The notes: generated from the letters alone by a model not told the origin. A DNA stretch of 64,000 bases from Norana najaformis (GCA_964023275.1 OZ029915.1:39271238-39335237); one strand, 5' to 3'. Counted from the first letter of the stretch, positions 48,985-62,824 are shown. Made by a program: numbers and translations.

Positions 48985-49130
48985 GGGAGGGGAGTTACGG
49001 AAGGAATAAGAAATGGAGGGAAGGACAGGAGGATGAGGAGGAAGAGAGGAAAGATAAGGAGGAGGAGGAGGAGGAGGAGGAGGAAGAGAAGGAGAAGGAA
49101 GAGGAGAATTTGAGGAAGAGAATGAGGAGT
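48985..49130 (+). repeat. Polypurine tract with (GGA)n core
   Basis: A/G-only for most of its length, with about eight GGA units around 49058-49085. Confidence 0.9.
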
Positions 49131-52069
49131 TGCAGTATGTTGTACATCCGATTGACTGATGTATAGCGTCTGACTAGTGTAGCGCTAGTCTCTTCAGCGA
49201 CGAAAATGTCATATATATTTAGGAAAGAATTACTAGGAAGCTTTTACGACACAAAGGCCCATAGACATACGGAAGTAAAAGAAACTTAATAAACTGTAAT
49301 GGGAATGTTCGGTCAGACATGAGCGTCAGAATAGAATCAAATGAATAGTTATAATGAAGACCGTTTTATAATATTGGTAGGACAATCTATGTGGTTAACT
49401 AGAAAGTAATAATCGAATCTGTGACAAGAAAGCTAACTAACCCTTTGAAATTAAATTTACTAACAGAAAGTAAAATTTACCGCCAGAATATTTTACGGAC
49501 AATTTTTCTGCTACGTTCCTAAAACTTTGATAAAATAAACATTAACCATGAAGTTGCCTTTCAGAAGTGAATTCGCCTGGTTTTCTTCGGTTTGGTCTTG
49601 ACTTCACAGTTGCTTTCTGTTGTTGCACATGGCCTCCATGTTGTCACTGCTTTTAAGATATTGGTGTTTCTTCAATAAATGTGAAATTGTTGCTGAATAT
49701 AAATTGCAACACACGACTTTGACATGGCCTTGAATGTAATGAGTTTTGGCGCTGCTATTAAAAGCCATAATCCTGTAGGCTACACTAGTATGCTAACATA
49801 AGTGTTATGACTTTTCGGCGCTGCTATTAGCAGCTGTAATTAACAGCATTTTTAGCAAGCCTTATGTCGATCAGCTGAGCGAGGAATCGTAAGCGTTGGT
49901 GAATCACAGCGATCAGGCAAGAAAAGCAAGACGGTACCAGTAGACATTTACGAATGTCAAGCCAGATATTGTTGTGAGTAAACAGACTGTCCCAGATGGC
50001 TGGTGTAGATTTGCTATATCCGCATGTGGAGAATTAAGTCTTAGTTTAAGAATTAGTCTCTCCTGTTAGGGAAAGATAAGCGGTGTTGTGTAGCTGAGAT
50101 CTGGATGGCTGATGCGTTATAAGAAAGACGACAGAGGTCTTTCACGAGTTCGTTTACAGTAAAGTAACAGAACCCTCAATTTATGGTTTCACTTTACAGA
50201 CGTGTATTTGCATCGACTATTCCTCGGCCACAGTCAACGATATCCGTTATACCGTTAGACAAGGTCATCAAAAAGCAAAGCACACTCATCAAACCCATAA
50301 ATCACTATTTGTATATAATTTGTTATAACGTAGGCTGAGTTTGATTAGCTTGCAGCGATTTACTCTTAAGATCAGAATATAGATCCATGGGAACGGTAGA
50401 AGAGATTTTGAACTGGATACTCTGTTTAATATGGAGCCAGCAGTGTGAAGGCTGCAATAGGGATGCTGATCGATAGGGAACAGGAAAATGTCTCCCCATG
50501 TTTCGATTACAGAACACCAGTGGTACAAATGTCTTCCAATACTCCACATTTTCACATTTGTAGAGATAAATGTGACAAAATTGTTGCAAGGCTTTACAGA
50601 AACTTCTGAGAGGCGAGGTTTAACCTTTCCTTCCTTCTTAGTCCTCACATCTTCCTTCAGAAAGTAGGCCTAATTCCAGGTTCATCATCAACTTGTTTCT
50701 AGGCACTTTGTGCACACATGGACCAGTTTAGTTTCTGCCAGAGTCATCACGCCGCTCCTTCGACCCATTCGGGTCAGGGCTCCGATGAAGAAAGAACATC
50801 GGTACACTCCCGCTCCTTGCGTCCAAGGAACCAACTGGACTAACCAAAAACAATGAACGACATTGGCTCCATATTAATCGCTGCGGGAAGAGGCCTGCGG
50901 GTTTCAGAGTATGGGTTTGAGAGTATTTGTTCGAAATTATGGGCTTGACAGTTGCTGAAACAACGACAGATTCCAACCGATCTAAAGACGCCGAGGTACC
51001 GGGTGCTGAGACGGCAGTTCAGAGATAGGTCACAAACCATACAACCTTTTGTTTGCATACTCCTTTGTTATCGAGGCCTTCGAAGATTTGATTCGGTAAA
51101 TTCAAGATGGCTTAGATTTCATTAGGCCAATCTGTTTAGTACGACCGAACAGAGGCAAACGAAGGACTTCATGCTTACTGCATTGCAACTAGAGCCATCT
51201 GTTCTGTATTGATTTCTACTTAAATGGTCACTTTATTCTAAACCACCTTCAAAGGTTGATTTATTACAATAGTTACTGCATGAAAAAAATCATACACACA
51301 GTGTGCTACTGTTTTGATCTTTTCACTTCCGGTGATTGATTTTGAATAGAGGCAAAGACATAGACTAAAACCAAAACGGTCTTTGGTATCATTTAGCGCA
51401 TGTATTACATAAAGTATTGTAAAGCAAACAAGATGGTTTATGAAATGGGAGTTGAACCCATGCCCACATACAGCGCCGTAACTTTTACACAACCTCTGCC
51501 TGAACTTTTCATTCAGGACTAGAGTGGTCGACTTAGGAGTTGCCATTAAGCTTCACTGTGGGATCCTGAGTAGCAGTGGGTGTAGCGCTTCTCCGCGCGA
51601 TTTGACTTTTAAGGGGCAATAACGGGTATCGTTGACCGGCAACATCGTAATAATGAGCTAAGTTGAGTGGAATTGGCCTACATATTATTAACGAGAAAAT
51701 TATTCAGAACAACTGCATGGTTTCGGAGAGTTGAATGACGTGATGTAATGACCAGCACCAGCATAACAACGGTGACAAAAACAAAGCTTAACGCTGGAGC
51801 CTTAACGGACATCTCGCGGACATCTGGCGATTAACCAGACACGATATCAGCCGCTACAACCAATTTTCAGGATACGAAGTTTTAGAAAGAGAAGGAATAT
51901 CAAGATCTGACAGAATATCAGCTTCTGTATCTGGCGGCGTTCCCTGGGTCAAGTACGGGACGTGCCATTCCATCAGTGAGGCAGAGGACAAAGCACACAA
52001 TTAGCCCTATCATACTGACTATATTATAGTGGCATTCTCTCATCAGTTCTCTACTCTGAAGAGGTGCGC

Positions 52070-52160
52070 GATAGCCTAGTGGGTAGCGTGCTGGACTGTC
52101 AGTCGAAAGGTCTCGAGTTAATATCTCCGCTTGGGCAGAAATTTTTCGAGATTTCTACTC
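52070..52160 (+). mobile_element. tRNA-derived SINE head
   Basis: GATAGCCTAGTGGGTAGCGT and GGACTGTCAGTCGAAAGGTC followed by a decayed box B (TCGAGTTAATATC) give a tRNA-like profile. Confidence 0.55.
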
Positions 52161-54238
52161 CAATTGCGACCCTATCCACCTCTGCTATAACTACATGTAC
52201 TACACTGATTGTTAACTGTCAGTAGGAAGGTAGACGGCGAGGGAGAAGACTGGTATCCGCCCTTGAGGCAAAGCAAAATGCAGTCGCTATCACTTCTTAC
52301 CCATTGATGCCTTTCAGGATAACTTGAGGTACTCATGCTCTTCCTCTGTTTATTTTTGAAGGCTTTTAGGTGAAACCACACAAGGAACCGCGGTTAAAAG
52401 GCACAAGCGCCATAGACACACGATCCATTGTCAGAAGTGTAACCCAAACATTTCAAACAAGATCGCCGATACATTCTTTATAGACACCCTATCCAATCTG
52501 CTCTAACCGAATTGTGCCACAGGAATGGCCGCACTTTTACAGTGCGAAAACTATAGCGAATGAATTTCGTGGCGTAGGCTAAGTGTTCAGATGTGAGTTC
52601 CAGGAGGGGACAACTGCTCCATCTTGCCCCTATTTGTGGGTGCCCATGGTACCACGGCTTTGTGGTACACTAGTTTATTTTACGCATGGTGTAAGAGAAC
52701 GATTCTAAAGTGAAGTTGACGAGTCCATACAAATACTCCTCTTCGACGATCGTTCATATATGTTAATGATCAGGCTTTGAAACGCCCACTTGCACTATTT
52801 GTAGCATAGCGTTAACTCGAGTGAAGACACAGTCTTTGATTTTCTAATATATAATTTATACAAAGAGTTCAATCACAACAGTACTTGAATCATCACAGTT
52901 TCTAATCCAACGAATCTATCAACGACATTTGTAACTCAAACTTTCAACTTAGCACACGCCAAACCAGTGCCATAAATCTTCGCGCTTTCCTGCTAAAAGT
53001 CAACACTATCTTCACGATGCATTTGCGTCCATTTACGTAGGCCCTTTCCCGTCATGACAGCAGATCTGGTTTAGACCCCTCCCGATATTGCGCAATCATG
53101 GGTTTCCAAAAATCCGCTGACTCATCACAACGTAGGCCGCGAAAGATCCCACGTAATAAAATACACGGCAGCAATAATTACTGCCGATTTCAGGACGCTA
53201 CTCCGAGGGGTCCGCCAGGCTCCAGCCAATCACACCACCCTCACGTGTTCGGTGCATGTCAGCCAGTATGGGATCAGCGCGTGCAAAAATCAATAATCCG
53301 ATGACTCATGGAAATTTCCTATGCAAGCGCGCATTCAAAACTCGCTTGCTATTGCCTCGCAATACCACTCTCACAATCTTCCTCAGTGTTGTTGAAAGGC
53401 ATCCGTAGCTCCTAAAGGTGACAACCGTATGAACACCAACAACTGACTACGATGTACTGAGTTAAACCAGAACCAAACATACTGTTGTGGCACCTACTGT
53501 ATAGGCCTATCTCCACTTATGTAAAGTTAGACATCAAGACAATCAACTTAGGAATGAACAATTACGTCTTTGATAACAAAACACGTTTCAGACTTGGACT
53601 TAGATATATTAAAGTAACTGAGTTGTCCAGTTTCAATACAGAACAATCAAAATAATACAAGAAGTAAAAGCCTGCATATCTTGCCAGTTCAGAAATAAAT
53701 ACCCTAAGTACAGCTGTAATAGTGTCAATAAAGGCAAAACTGATGATCCAAACTATATTTTAAAATCATCAAACTCAGCATCCTTGCAGTCATTATCTTA
53801 AGCATAATCATAATACCGATTTTTATGATATTTAGTAAGCAATTAAATCAAGTATTTGCCATCAGTGGCAAGGTCAGATTCTCAAAAGTACAAGCATTAC
53901 CGTAGACAGGTAAGACTGGATGACAAAGGTACAAGTCTCTATACTATGCCTAAATAACATAAATCACCACTGAAAAAAGTTGTGGGGTTCAACTCCAAAC
54001 CATGGTCTTGCCACTGTGTTCTTTTGAGATGTAACTCCTTAGACATGCCTGTTTTAGTCATTAAACATTTACCCCTTCCGTAAACAAGCTTCCAAATCAT
54101 CATCTGAAAATTTCTATAAATTAAAAAATAAAGGCGACAATCCCTTGCTCACTTTACAGCTTTTCATCAATCTTTTGCGAAATTTTAAGTTGATCTGCTT
54201 AATGTGGATCTGATTGTAGAGAAATTGCAGAAATCTGA

Positions 54239-57200
54239 TTAGGTATCAGTTACATGTTTAGGTGAGGCAAGACTGGCAGAAACAATCTTCTTTTTTCGGG
54301 CCATATCAACTGTATCAAGCAACGTCTTTGCATCGATTGCTAAGGCATGTCCTAGCTGAAGCATACTTCGCCGATAATCCTGGGCCAGATCAGTTGGACT
54401 GTAGTGTATCACCATCTTCATAGCATCTATCAAGTGAACTAAATCAGAATTCAGGGTCTTCTGTGCCATCTCAATCTGAAAACAAAAGGCAAGTGTTAGA
54501 GCTCTTTTCAACTGCAGTTATCTGCAGTCAGATATTAATTTTGCAGCTGGAAGAAATCTGATAAATCAAGTCTTCCATAAAATATGTCCTGTTTGCAAAT
54601 CTAGGGGTTTGAAGTTATGAAATGTTACTTCATTTCTTGACCTCAACATATTTGGCCAGTGTTTGTCTTTCATCAACTGTCCAAACAACGTGTCTGTTCA
54701 CTTCGAAGTTCAAACCAGAGCACAAATGAAACAGAATTCATTTGAAATATTGCACAGCCTCGGCTGGATTTGTATGGGAAACTTCTGAACCAATTATTCA
54801 GCGAAACAGCCACCAAAGTTACGTGTATCAACTTGTGTTACTGCTATAGACATATGAGAGCATCTAATGCAAAACATAGAAATTTATTTTGATAATACCT
54901 GCCAGTCATAATTTAACAATTATTGGCAACCACAACTGCAGCTGATACCAAAACTACACTCAGTTTTAACCAATGAATCTTCTGGATGCCTTGAAAAATA
55001 GTGGAAATTGTTCAGGGCCTGAAATTAGTTAGAAGGTAAATTTATGAAAGTCAGGCATACTTGGAATTTTCACTTCTGGAAGCTAAAAAGACACAACCAG
55101 CCCAATTTCGTTGGTGTTAAATCTACCTTAGAAGAGGTAAAACTTACTTAAATATAATTTGAGTTAACTAGCTTTTCACTGGCGGTGCACCAAACCATGC
55201 AGAAAAATTAATTTAAAAATAATTATAGTTCTCATTTGGCTTAATTATAATAAATAACCAAAGCAAAAACTGAAGGTATAAACAAATGATCCATTAAAGA
55301 CGAATTGTTTGAGGGATAAAAGAATCCATACAATTATCATCGAGAAACTTAATGTACTTTTTATGTCTAAATCTCTCATGTTTCAATATTTAGCTGATCA
55401 AAGCAACTTACTTCCTCTTGGGTTTCAGCAGGTAGACTAGAGATAATCGAATGAACAACATTCAGCAGGGCCTTCAACTGCATTCCAACAGTCTACAGCC
55501 ACAAAGCATACAACAAAGTTGTTCAATTACTAACAACCAGAAAACATGTTTCAGTGTAAATCAATCAACTCAACAAACTGTTCTACGAGAACATCTCTAG
55601 TTCTACAGACAAAACTTCGAGAAGAATTAGCATGAAAATGCACATTCTAACATTACTTCACTTTTAGGACTGCCCAGATTTTTACTGACCTTGGCTGGGC
55701 CAACAAGGCTATTAGTGTGACCTTCCTGTACACAGCCGTTCAGATCAACGATACCTTGTACCAGTGCAGTTGTTGCACAGTACAGTGGGTCAGTAGTGCG
55801 ATCAAGTTTGACCTGGTGCAGAAGGTCAACTGGAATGTTGGAAGACTCCGTCTGGTGACAAGAAAAAATTCTTAAGTTAGACATGCAATGCTGCTGACAT
55901 TTTAATTTATTTTATATAGTACCGTCTGATTTTACTTCAACACTTCAAGTGCAGATTTTGCAGCAATTTTCAGTGCAAATTAGTGTAGTTCACATGTTAA
56001 AAGTAATGTTAAAACAAATTAGATCATACATCATACACTAGTGACATCCAGGAAGGCATCATTCTTCCACTTTCCTAAATTTCATGAACAAAAGGCCATT
56101 GCCCATACATCGTAAACACAGTAAGAGATTATCCACAACAGTAAGGGTCACAAAATGTAACCTTAAGACAAATGGAGGTAGTTGTCCTAGATGATCTAGA
56201 AAAAAGGCAGTCAAATCGATCATTTTTGTTTATGTAACATAATTAGTTGAAATGAATGTGACAGAAATTAAAAACACAACTTAAGGTGACCATAATAATT
56301 CAGCCACTGAAAAATTGGTCATTGCTCTTGCCACTCTCCTCCTCTCTCTCTTTTCCTACCCCTCCTGCTCTTCTCCTCCCTTCCCTTCTACCTCCCTTCT
56401 TTCAAAAACATTGACATTTACACTTCTCTTGTTTGTTGGTCACACCACAATCACTGCAGGTTTGACTGTGCATGTTGCAAAACAGAACAAATTTGGCAAA
56501 TAAAGTTGGTACATTAGTACTTCTGTTTACGTGAATTTCAACTCCCGCTGTACTTTTAAGGTTTTTTGGAAGTTGTTGCTGATCAGTTCAACTATAACAC
56601 AATTATCCAAAAATATTCAGACTTAGGCCAAATAATTTTTTACTGGCAGTGCACCAAACTATGCAGAAAAATTAATTTCAAAATAATCAATAGTTAACTA
56701 AATAATCAACTAAGCATCCAGGGTGAGCCTGTATTTTTCCATGGACAGACACTCAAAATCAGGACTGTCCTGGGAAAACCAGGACAGATGGTCACCTTAG
56801 ACTAACTTCAAGAGTTTAAGCTCCACAACTAAGACTTGCATTGGAAATGGCAAAGTTGACATATTGGTAACCTTAGTACCATTCTAACAAGAAATAGTAC
56901 TTAACCAAATAGGCAATTATGCTACATGTTGTCTTAATTTTAAATAAACAGTAAGTTTGCATCTTACCTTTTTTGGAATAGCATCACAAGGGATATTGGA
57001 AGCATTGAAAACACTATCATCTAAATAATAAAGTAAAGCAAATTATATATGCTCAACAAAAGCAATACAAATTTTACAAAACACAAACATGAAAATATAT
57101 ATCTATCGTTATTTCTAATAAAAAATTATAATTTAATACCCTAGAATTAAGTTCATATTATTGTCAATACTGAAAACAAGAAAGTTAATGTACTTTTTCC

Positions 57201-60200
57201 TTTAAAAAGAAACCTAATTGCCATCCTGTAAAAACATTATTCATCAACTCATCGTTTTCACATCACTTACACTGATTGATTTTCTTGGGTGAAGTTATGC
57301 GATTTTCCCCCAAACTCTACAAAAGTTTTCACAGCATTAAAAATTTCTAGCTATGGCAGACAGATTGTGTAGGATCATTAGCACATAATAGAATATGCAT
57401 AACATAACATTTAAAATACAATTGTAATACACACACAGTCTAATATCCTACTATCTCAGTCAATTTATATCATGTTGAATCTGAGACTTTTTCAATTGCT
57501 TTTGCTACAGAAGTATATTAAATTATTAACTATTACAGAGGCAAAAATGAGAGCAGTAGCAATAGTCCAAGCCTTGTAAGAAGAGCAGTTCCTTATGCTC
57601 ACACCGTGGGTATGTAGTATTAGCGACTTCATTTTCTTTGCCTCGGCATATGAGGGCTGGAGGCCAGTCATCTCCCTCGCCGTCTGACCTTCTCACTGAC
57701 AGTGTACAGTCAGTGTGCTCATTATTGGTGAGTTGGCTAAGGTGTGCAGGTGGAACCGAAATCTTGAAACATATTTCTGCACTGGCAGGGATTTGAATCC
57801 CCATCTTTCGCATGATAGTTCAGCACACAAACCAGTAGACTATTGCACACCCTTATATGCCAGGCCTCAGAAACTAATTACATATTAGCAGCACAAGGAC
57901 TATGATTGCAAAAAGACAATCATCTCATTACACATATTCCTTTGAGATAACTGAATCTGCTCACACAAATGAGACAATTGAATTCATCATCATCATCATC
58001 TGTGGTGTGCCCCTCTCTGTTGCCATTTCCACAACACACTGCCACCCGTCTCTATCCTGACGATTTCTTCATTATTATTATTATTAAGCAGCCATTTATT
58101 ACGTGGGCAATTAAAACAGCAAGGACCCTAAGAAAGGTGAAGGATATTAGGGTCGCTGCAAACACACCGAAGCGCCCATCCCTCCAGGCCGTGTGTAGTC
58201 CAAATTTTAGCAGGCGCAGGTCAGATTCCACCATTCTTGTCCATGTGTGTGCGAGGGCATCCAGATGGTCTCTTTTAACCTCTTAGGGGGCCAGATATCA
58301 TGGCTCCTGGAGCTCTGACAATGCCCTCCTCGATGTTGCAACGTGTGATGTGTCTCAACAGCCAGAGTCTCTTTGTTTGGATCATTTCCAACAAAGGGAT
58401 TTGCATTGGTCATCGACAGACCTCCACTTTGGTGATGTAAGGAATGTCCAGGATTCTTCTCAGGCACCACTGATGAAAGGCACCGAGCTTCGCCTTTGAG
58501 TCCCCGGTTAGCATCCCAGTCTCAGCTCCATGCAGGAAGACGGGCAGTATGTATACCTTGAAAAGGCAAAGTTTGGAGTTCAGCCTGATGCTGGTACTCT
58601 AGATTCCTCATTGTAGGCTGCTCATGCATTCTCTGGCAATGGCTATGTTCCACTGACCCTCAGCTCTGATTGGCCACTGTCAGTCTCAACATGACAGCTG
58701 AGGTAGGAGAACCCACTAACCTGCTCCACCAGGTTTCCTGCCACATATACATAATCCAGCATTGGACAAAGGTCCACTGTCATCTGGATTTTTGTCTTAT
58801 CCCAGTTGATTTCAATTCCAAATTTATGTGCCTCCTGATCCATTATCGAGAGATAGGATGGAACCAGGACCTCTAGCATTTCGGCAATAAGGGCCACATC
58901 ATCAGCACAGTCCAGATCAGCAAACCGCTCCAACCAATATACGCACCTGGGTACCCCATTCAACTGTCTCATCTAAGATCTTACCATAAGGGAAGAGGCT
59001 GAGGATGCAGCACGGCTGCAGAATGGCACCAGACCACTGAATAAAGCCAGAGGACAAACTTTCATGATGGATAAATCTTCAAGAAATTGCAATTTTTACA
59101 TAATTCACCCAGACTTGATGCAAGAGTGCAATGGAATTTATTAGCTATTAGTCTCAATCACTGAAAAAATAAAATAACTTGAGAACTCTGCAGATGAGAG
59201 AATAGATGGGCTACCAGTTTTGCTTCTTCTCCAAGAAGCCATTTAGCATCATCGTCACTCTGCTGCTTCTGAGACTTTAGCTTCTGTGCAATGGCTTCAT
59301 GCTGTATGAAAATAAAGCCATTTATACAGACATCACAGTACATACATACATATATATGACTCAAAAAGACGTCACATACAGATATCACAATACATATATA
59401 GATATATTTATATATATAAATATTCTTATAAACATTGATGACTCCCTGGCACAGCAAGTTAGGTTGGGTCGTAGTTATGGTAAACTTTAACTTGCAATTT
59501 CTCAAAAGTAGCTGCAGAGACACCTACAACTTTTTAAAAAAGTGTAACATTTTTACCATTTGTGATAGATACGAGCAGTTTTCACCACATTATTCAGCAA
59601 TTCTAGCCAAATCATGTGCAGTATCAAATTCAGTTTGTGATTTTTTTCTGACTTTGTGAGGGTTTCTTCATTAAAGCTCCCATGTCCCATGAGGAATGTA
59701 GGGAAGGCATTCCTTTTCTTAGGCCCTTTCTCATGCACAGTCACAAATTTAAAAATACAATTACAATTATCCATTAAAAGTTGGTTCTCTAAATTTAGTC
59801 AATTTGGTGCTAAAATTGCAAAGTTCACAATTAAAATAACTTAAAATGCAGTAATGCTGAATATTGTTTTTGCTCATACTCAATAGTACTTCACAGGTTT
59901 TACTCAAACTAATTCACTGAGACTAATTTAAAATCAGCTGACATTTATGATATTTAACCAAGTCCAAGAATTTCTCCAACTGTATCAACAACTCAACAAC
60001 TGAGACATTAACTAATGGGTAGAACTCCAAGAGATGCCAAAACCCAGGACCAATCCAGTCAAAGTACAAGTAAATCCAACAGAGATGGGAAACACACAAT
60101 GGAAAAGTTATAACCTTATATAATTATAATACAGCTGAATTAATAATCACTTGAAGAAAGTGCTCAAGTTTTGAGTTAAGCATCTGGAAAGAGACATCCA

Positions 60201-62824
60201 CAGAAAACCACTTCTGTTTTTAAACAGCATGGGAGGGTCTGGCAGAGGGACTGATGGACTCAAGAATGATGATGTCGATGATGACGATGATGATGATGAT
60301 GAAAACGATCAGGATGATGATCATCATGATGATGATCATGATGACGACGACACTGATAATGGCTGATGGATATGGATACAGCATGACATAAAAATAGGCC
60401 CATCAAGTACAGACAAGCCCAAACGACAGAGTGCCTCATGTAGATTTCTTAACACAACTATGTCCTTCTTCGTTAGTGAACAATAACAGGAATGCTGACC
60501 GTTAGCTTTGACACAACTGAAGGCATGTCAGCTTGACAACTGACAGCAACATTGCACATAGATATGGACGGATGACCACTGGTCGCTTTGTCCATTACCG
60601 ATCCACATGATGACATGTCTTGTGCACAGACGCCAGGTCGGAATTTGGATGAGCAAGCATTCGACAGGAGATCAGGAGTTGAGGCAAAAGGAGACAACGG
60701 AGAACTCACATCTGTTGCCTAGCACACATCATCAGGTTTTAAAAAATTAATCAATGTACACATAATTAATGTATCTGTACATTTTATCGTACCTTCTAAA
60801 TACCACTTAAAAGTGCTTTCGAACAGGTGTGCCTTAGAAGCAAGCAAATGCACCTGAGCTGATCTATGCCCTTTAAAGAATATCATATACAGGTGTTTTA
60901 ATAAATTTGCATTTTTGCAATATTTATTCCATTTCATATAAATAAATAAATATATATACATACATATACACATATATAAATAGCACAGTTACCTAATGAC
61001 AAGCATCAGCTAACTGCATAAAGCAATTGTGAGTTAAGAACTTACACAAGGTTCCACAATATTAGAACTGTTTGAACCCACAAACTCTGTGTTATATTTT
61101 AATGTTGATGCCAAAATTTATTCACAAATACGCAGTCTTTGATAATTTAGCATGTGCATAAGTATTTAGTTCTAGGCTTATACATCAGATCATCCGTATT
61201 CTTTCACAGAAAATAAGGCATAGACAAAAACTGCTAGGATTTATAAATATGTATATCAGTGTTCATACATTGCCTTTCTGTCACATCTCAAAGGCAACAA
61301 TGGGTATATGTGAGTAAAACCTAAGCTGCCCACAGCTAAGCAACTGTTGTATGTACCACCAAGAACTAAGGACACAGAGACATGATGAAATTACAAATAA
61401 TTTACCTTTGAACAGCTGCACATGGGATGAGAGTTGACTGTTCCTGAAAAAGAAGTAAATTCAAACATTTTTACAATTCACAAGTCACACAAAGTGGTTC
61501 CATAGTCATGTGACTGTTAGTGTTTACTGAAGCCATAATGTCTCAAGTCTAATTCTACCTGAACACTCAACTTCGCTTGAGCCACAAAGGATTTTAAAAC
61601 AAAGAAACATCAATTAACTCTATTTACATTTGCCTTAATGAATATGCTAATTTCCAGGCTGTTAGCCATGTTTGCCAACTAAGCATTGAATAGCACCATG
61701 TCATCATCTGTCTGTTATCATCATGCATGTGGTCCAGATGATCACTGGAACTTTCTTCATCTACTCATAAAGGACACATGGGAAACTTCAAGAATGGCTC
61801 ATTATAGGTTGTAATTGTAATCTGAAATTTGTATAGCGCCTCTTCAAGATAAACTCATCAGAGGCCCTCTCTGCACTAACGATGTTAAATGTCATTAAGA
61901 AAGGAACATTCATCCATTAGTAAACGTTGCTCAGATGACTAGAACAGTCACCGGTGGCAAGCATGCACATGCACACACACACACACACATGCACACATAC
62001 ACATGCACACACACAAAGCCCAACCAACAGGTTCTCAGCTAGAGTTGAATGATTGCTTTGTAAGACAGTTGCTCTTTTTGTCTACTTAACCATCTTAAGG
62101 AAACCGGCCATACACTGATGTATCGTGAGCTGAGGAATATTTTACTCGGGATCAACCATCTATATTTTGCAACATCCACTTGTGGACATAAATTTCACAG
62201 AATCAATTCTACCTTATGAATACTTAACTTAATTATAAATGGTTATGCCAATAATGCATTTTCAGTGGTATAATGTTGATAAAACTAATAAACTGGTATT
62301 TCACAGTCATATAAAGAAGAACTCACTGTCTATCAGAGGTAATTTGGTGTTTCCTACATCTTCTTCCAGAATTGCATAATCAGGCGTCTCTTTAAACAAG
62401 AGTCAGAAAAACCATCACTAACTCCAAAGGAGTATGAAACTGATGTTTGCTCATGGAACAAATACTCATATCACCATCAGTTCTAACACACTCTCTGCCA
62501 GCATTATAAATTCTGGAGTTAACCACGCAATGATCTCTTTCTGTCCTAGCTTTTCTGCACTATGGATATTCACAGAAATGCAACAGTTACAAATTGCTAG
62601 GGTAGATCAATAATTTATTCAAAATGTCTGTGCTAAAATCTATAACTGTAAAATAGAAAAAAACCAAAGTGATACAAAATTCAATTAAACACAGTGCTTT
62701 AAAATGCTGCCAGTGCTGCAGACTAGGTAAACTCTGAGAGGCAGTCATGGGTATGAAGTGAGATTACGAGATTCTCTTTCATTGTTTTACAAACTCACCA
62801 TATGTTTTATTCTGATTCCACAAC
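54239..62824 (-). CDS. PTK2: Focal adhesion kinase (FAK/PTK2), C-terminal linker and FAT-domain exons, 5' part outside the window
   Basis: Minus-strand exons in order: 62824-62799 (26 nt), 62389-62327, 61443-61406, 60718-60500 (3' end uncertain), 59301-59215, 57316-57271, 57020-56968, 55851-55690, 55492-55412 and 54475-54239. All phases agree. The last three exons encode the FAT four-helix bundle: DRTTDPLYCATTALVQGIV, TVGMQLKALLNVVHSII and IEMAQKTLNSDLVHLIDAMK, then HALAIDAKTLLDTVDMA. These correspond closely to vertebrate PTK2. The 59301 exon (QKLKSQKQQSDDDAKWLLGEEAKL) matches the linker helix before FAT. Exons further upstream are low-complexity linker and rest on splice signals and phase. 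FAT targets the kinase to focal adhesions through paxillin and talin. FERM and kinase domains must lie beyond 64000. Confidence 0.9.
57720..57855 (-). mobile_element. tRNA-derived SINE in a FAK intron
   Basis: On the minus strand: AATAGTCTACTGGTTTGTGT as box A region and GGGGATTCAAATCCC as box B, with tRNA-like spacing. Confidence 0.6.
57985..58990 (-). mobile_element. Non-LTR retrotransposon fragment (reverse transcriptase) in a FAK intron
   Basis: Minus-strand frame 58972-58643 encodes LDCADDVALIAEMLEVL, the catalytic-block pattern (F/Y-A-D-D-V-A-L) with C in place of the aromatic residue, then KFGIEINWDKTKIQM and VAGNLVEQVSGFSYL. The downstream part has frameshifts and a (TTA)n run near 58072. 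It is dead: no intact ORF and a changed catalytic motif. A related copy sits at 47410-48130. Confidence 0.85.
60250..60362. repeat. Imperfect (GAT)n array
   Basis: GATGAT/GACGAT units with internal palindromic ATGATCATGATG blocks, in a FAK intron. Confidence 0.9.
61800..61875 (-). mobile_element. Retroelement 3' end with terminal stem
   Basis: TTGTAATTGTAATCTGAAAT, TTGTATAGCGCCTCTTCAAG and ATCAGAGGCCC: a tail of (TTACAA)-type repeats next to a GCCTCT...AGAGGC stem, as in the other 3' ends. Confidence 0.55.
61966..62018. repeat. (CA)n microsatellite
   Basis: CACATGCACACACACACACA-type run in a FAK intron. Confidence 0.9.

Larger units (their letters stand above)
48135..54238. other. Gene-free stretch left of FAK
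   Basis: Apart from the purine tract and a tRNA-like head at 52073, nothing is recognised. A 119-codon frame at 50289-50648 (-) has no family resemblance. The left part of this block could hold upstream regulatory DNA, or the unlocated first exon, of the Sp8/9-like gene; the right part should hold the FAK 3' UTR. Confidence 0.45.

Noticed and set aside
50289..50648. 119-codon minus-strand ORF as a gene
   Set aside because: No motif, overlapped by another open frame, and no splice or context support.
52070..52160. Functional tRNA gene
   Set aside because: Box B is decayed and no clean cloverleaf can be drawn; it fits a SINE head. The same holds for the other tRNA-like heads at 8165, 42557, 46750, 57720 and 63725.
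62327..62389. ETPDYAILEED as the FAK Y397 autophosphorylation site
   Set aside because: That site lies before the kinase domain, whereas this exon is close to the C-terminal linker with no kinase exons in between; the likeness to ETDDYAEI is probably superficial.
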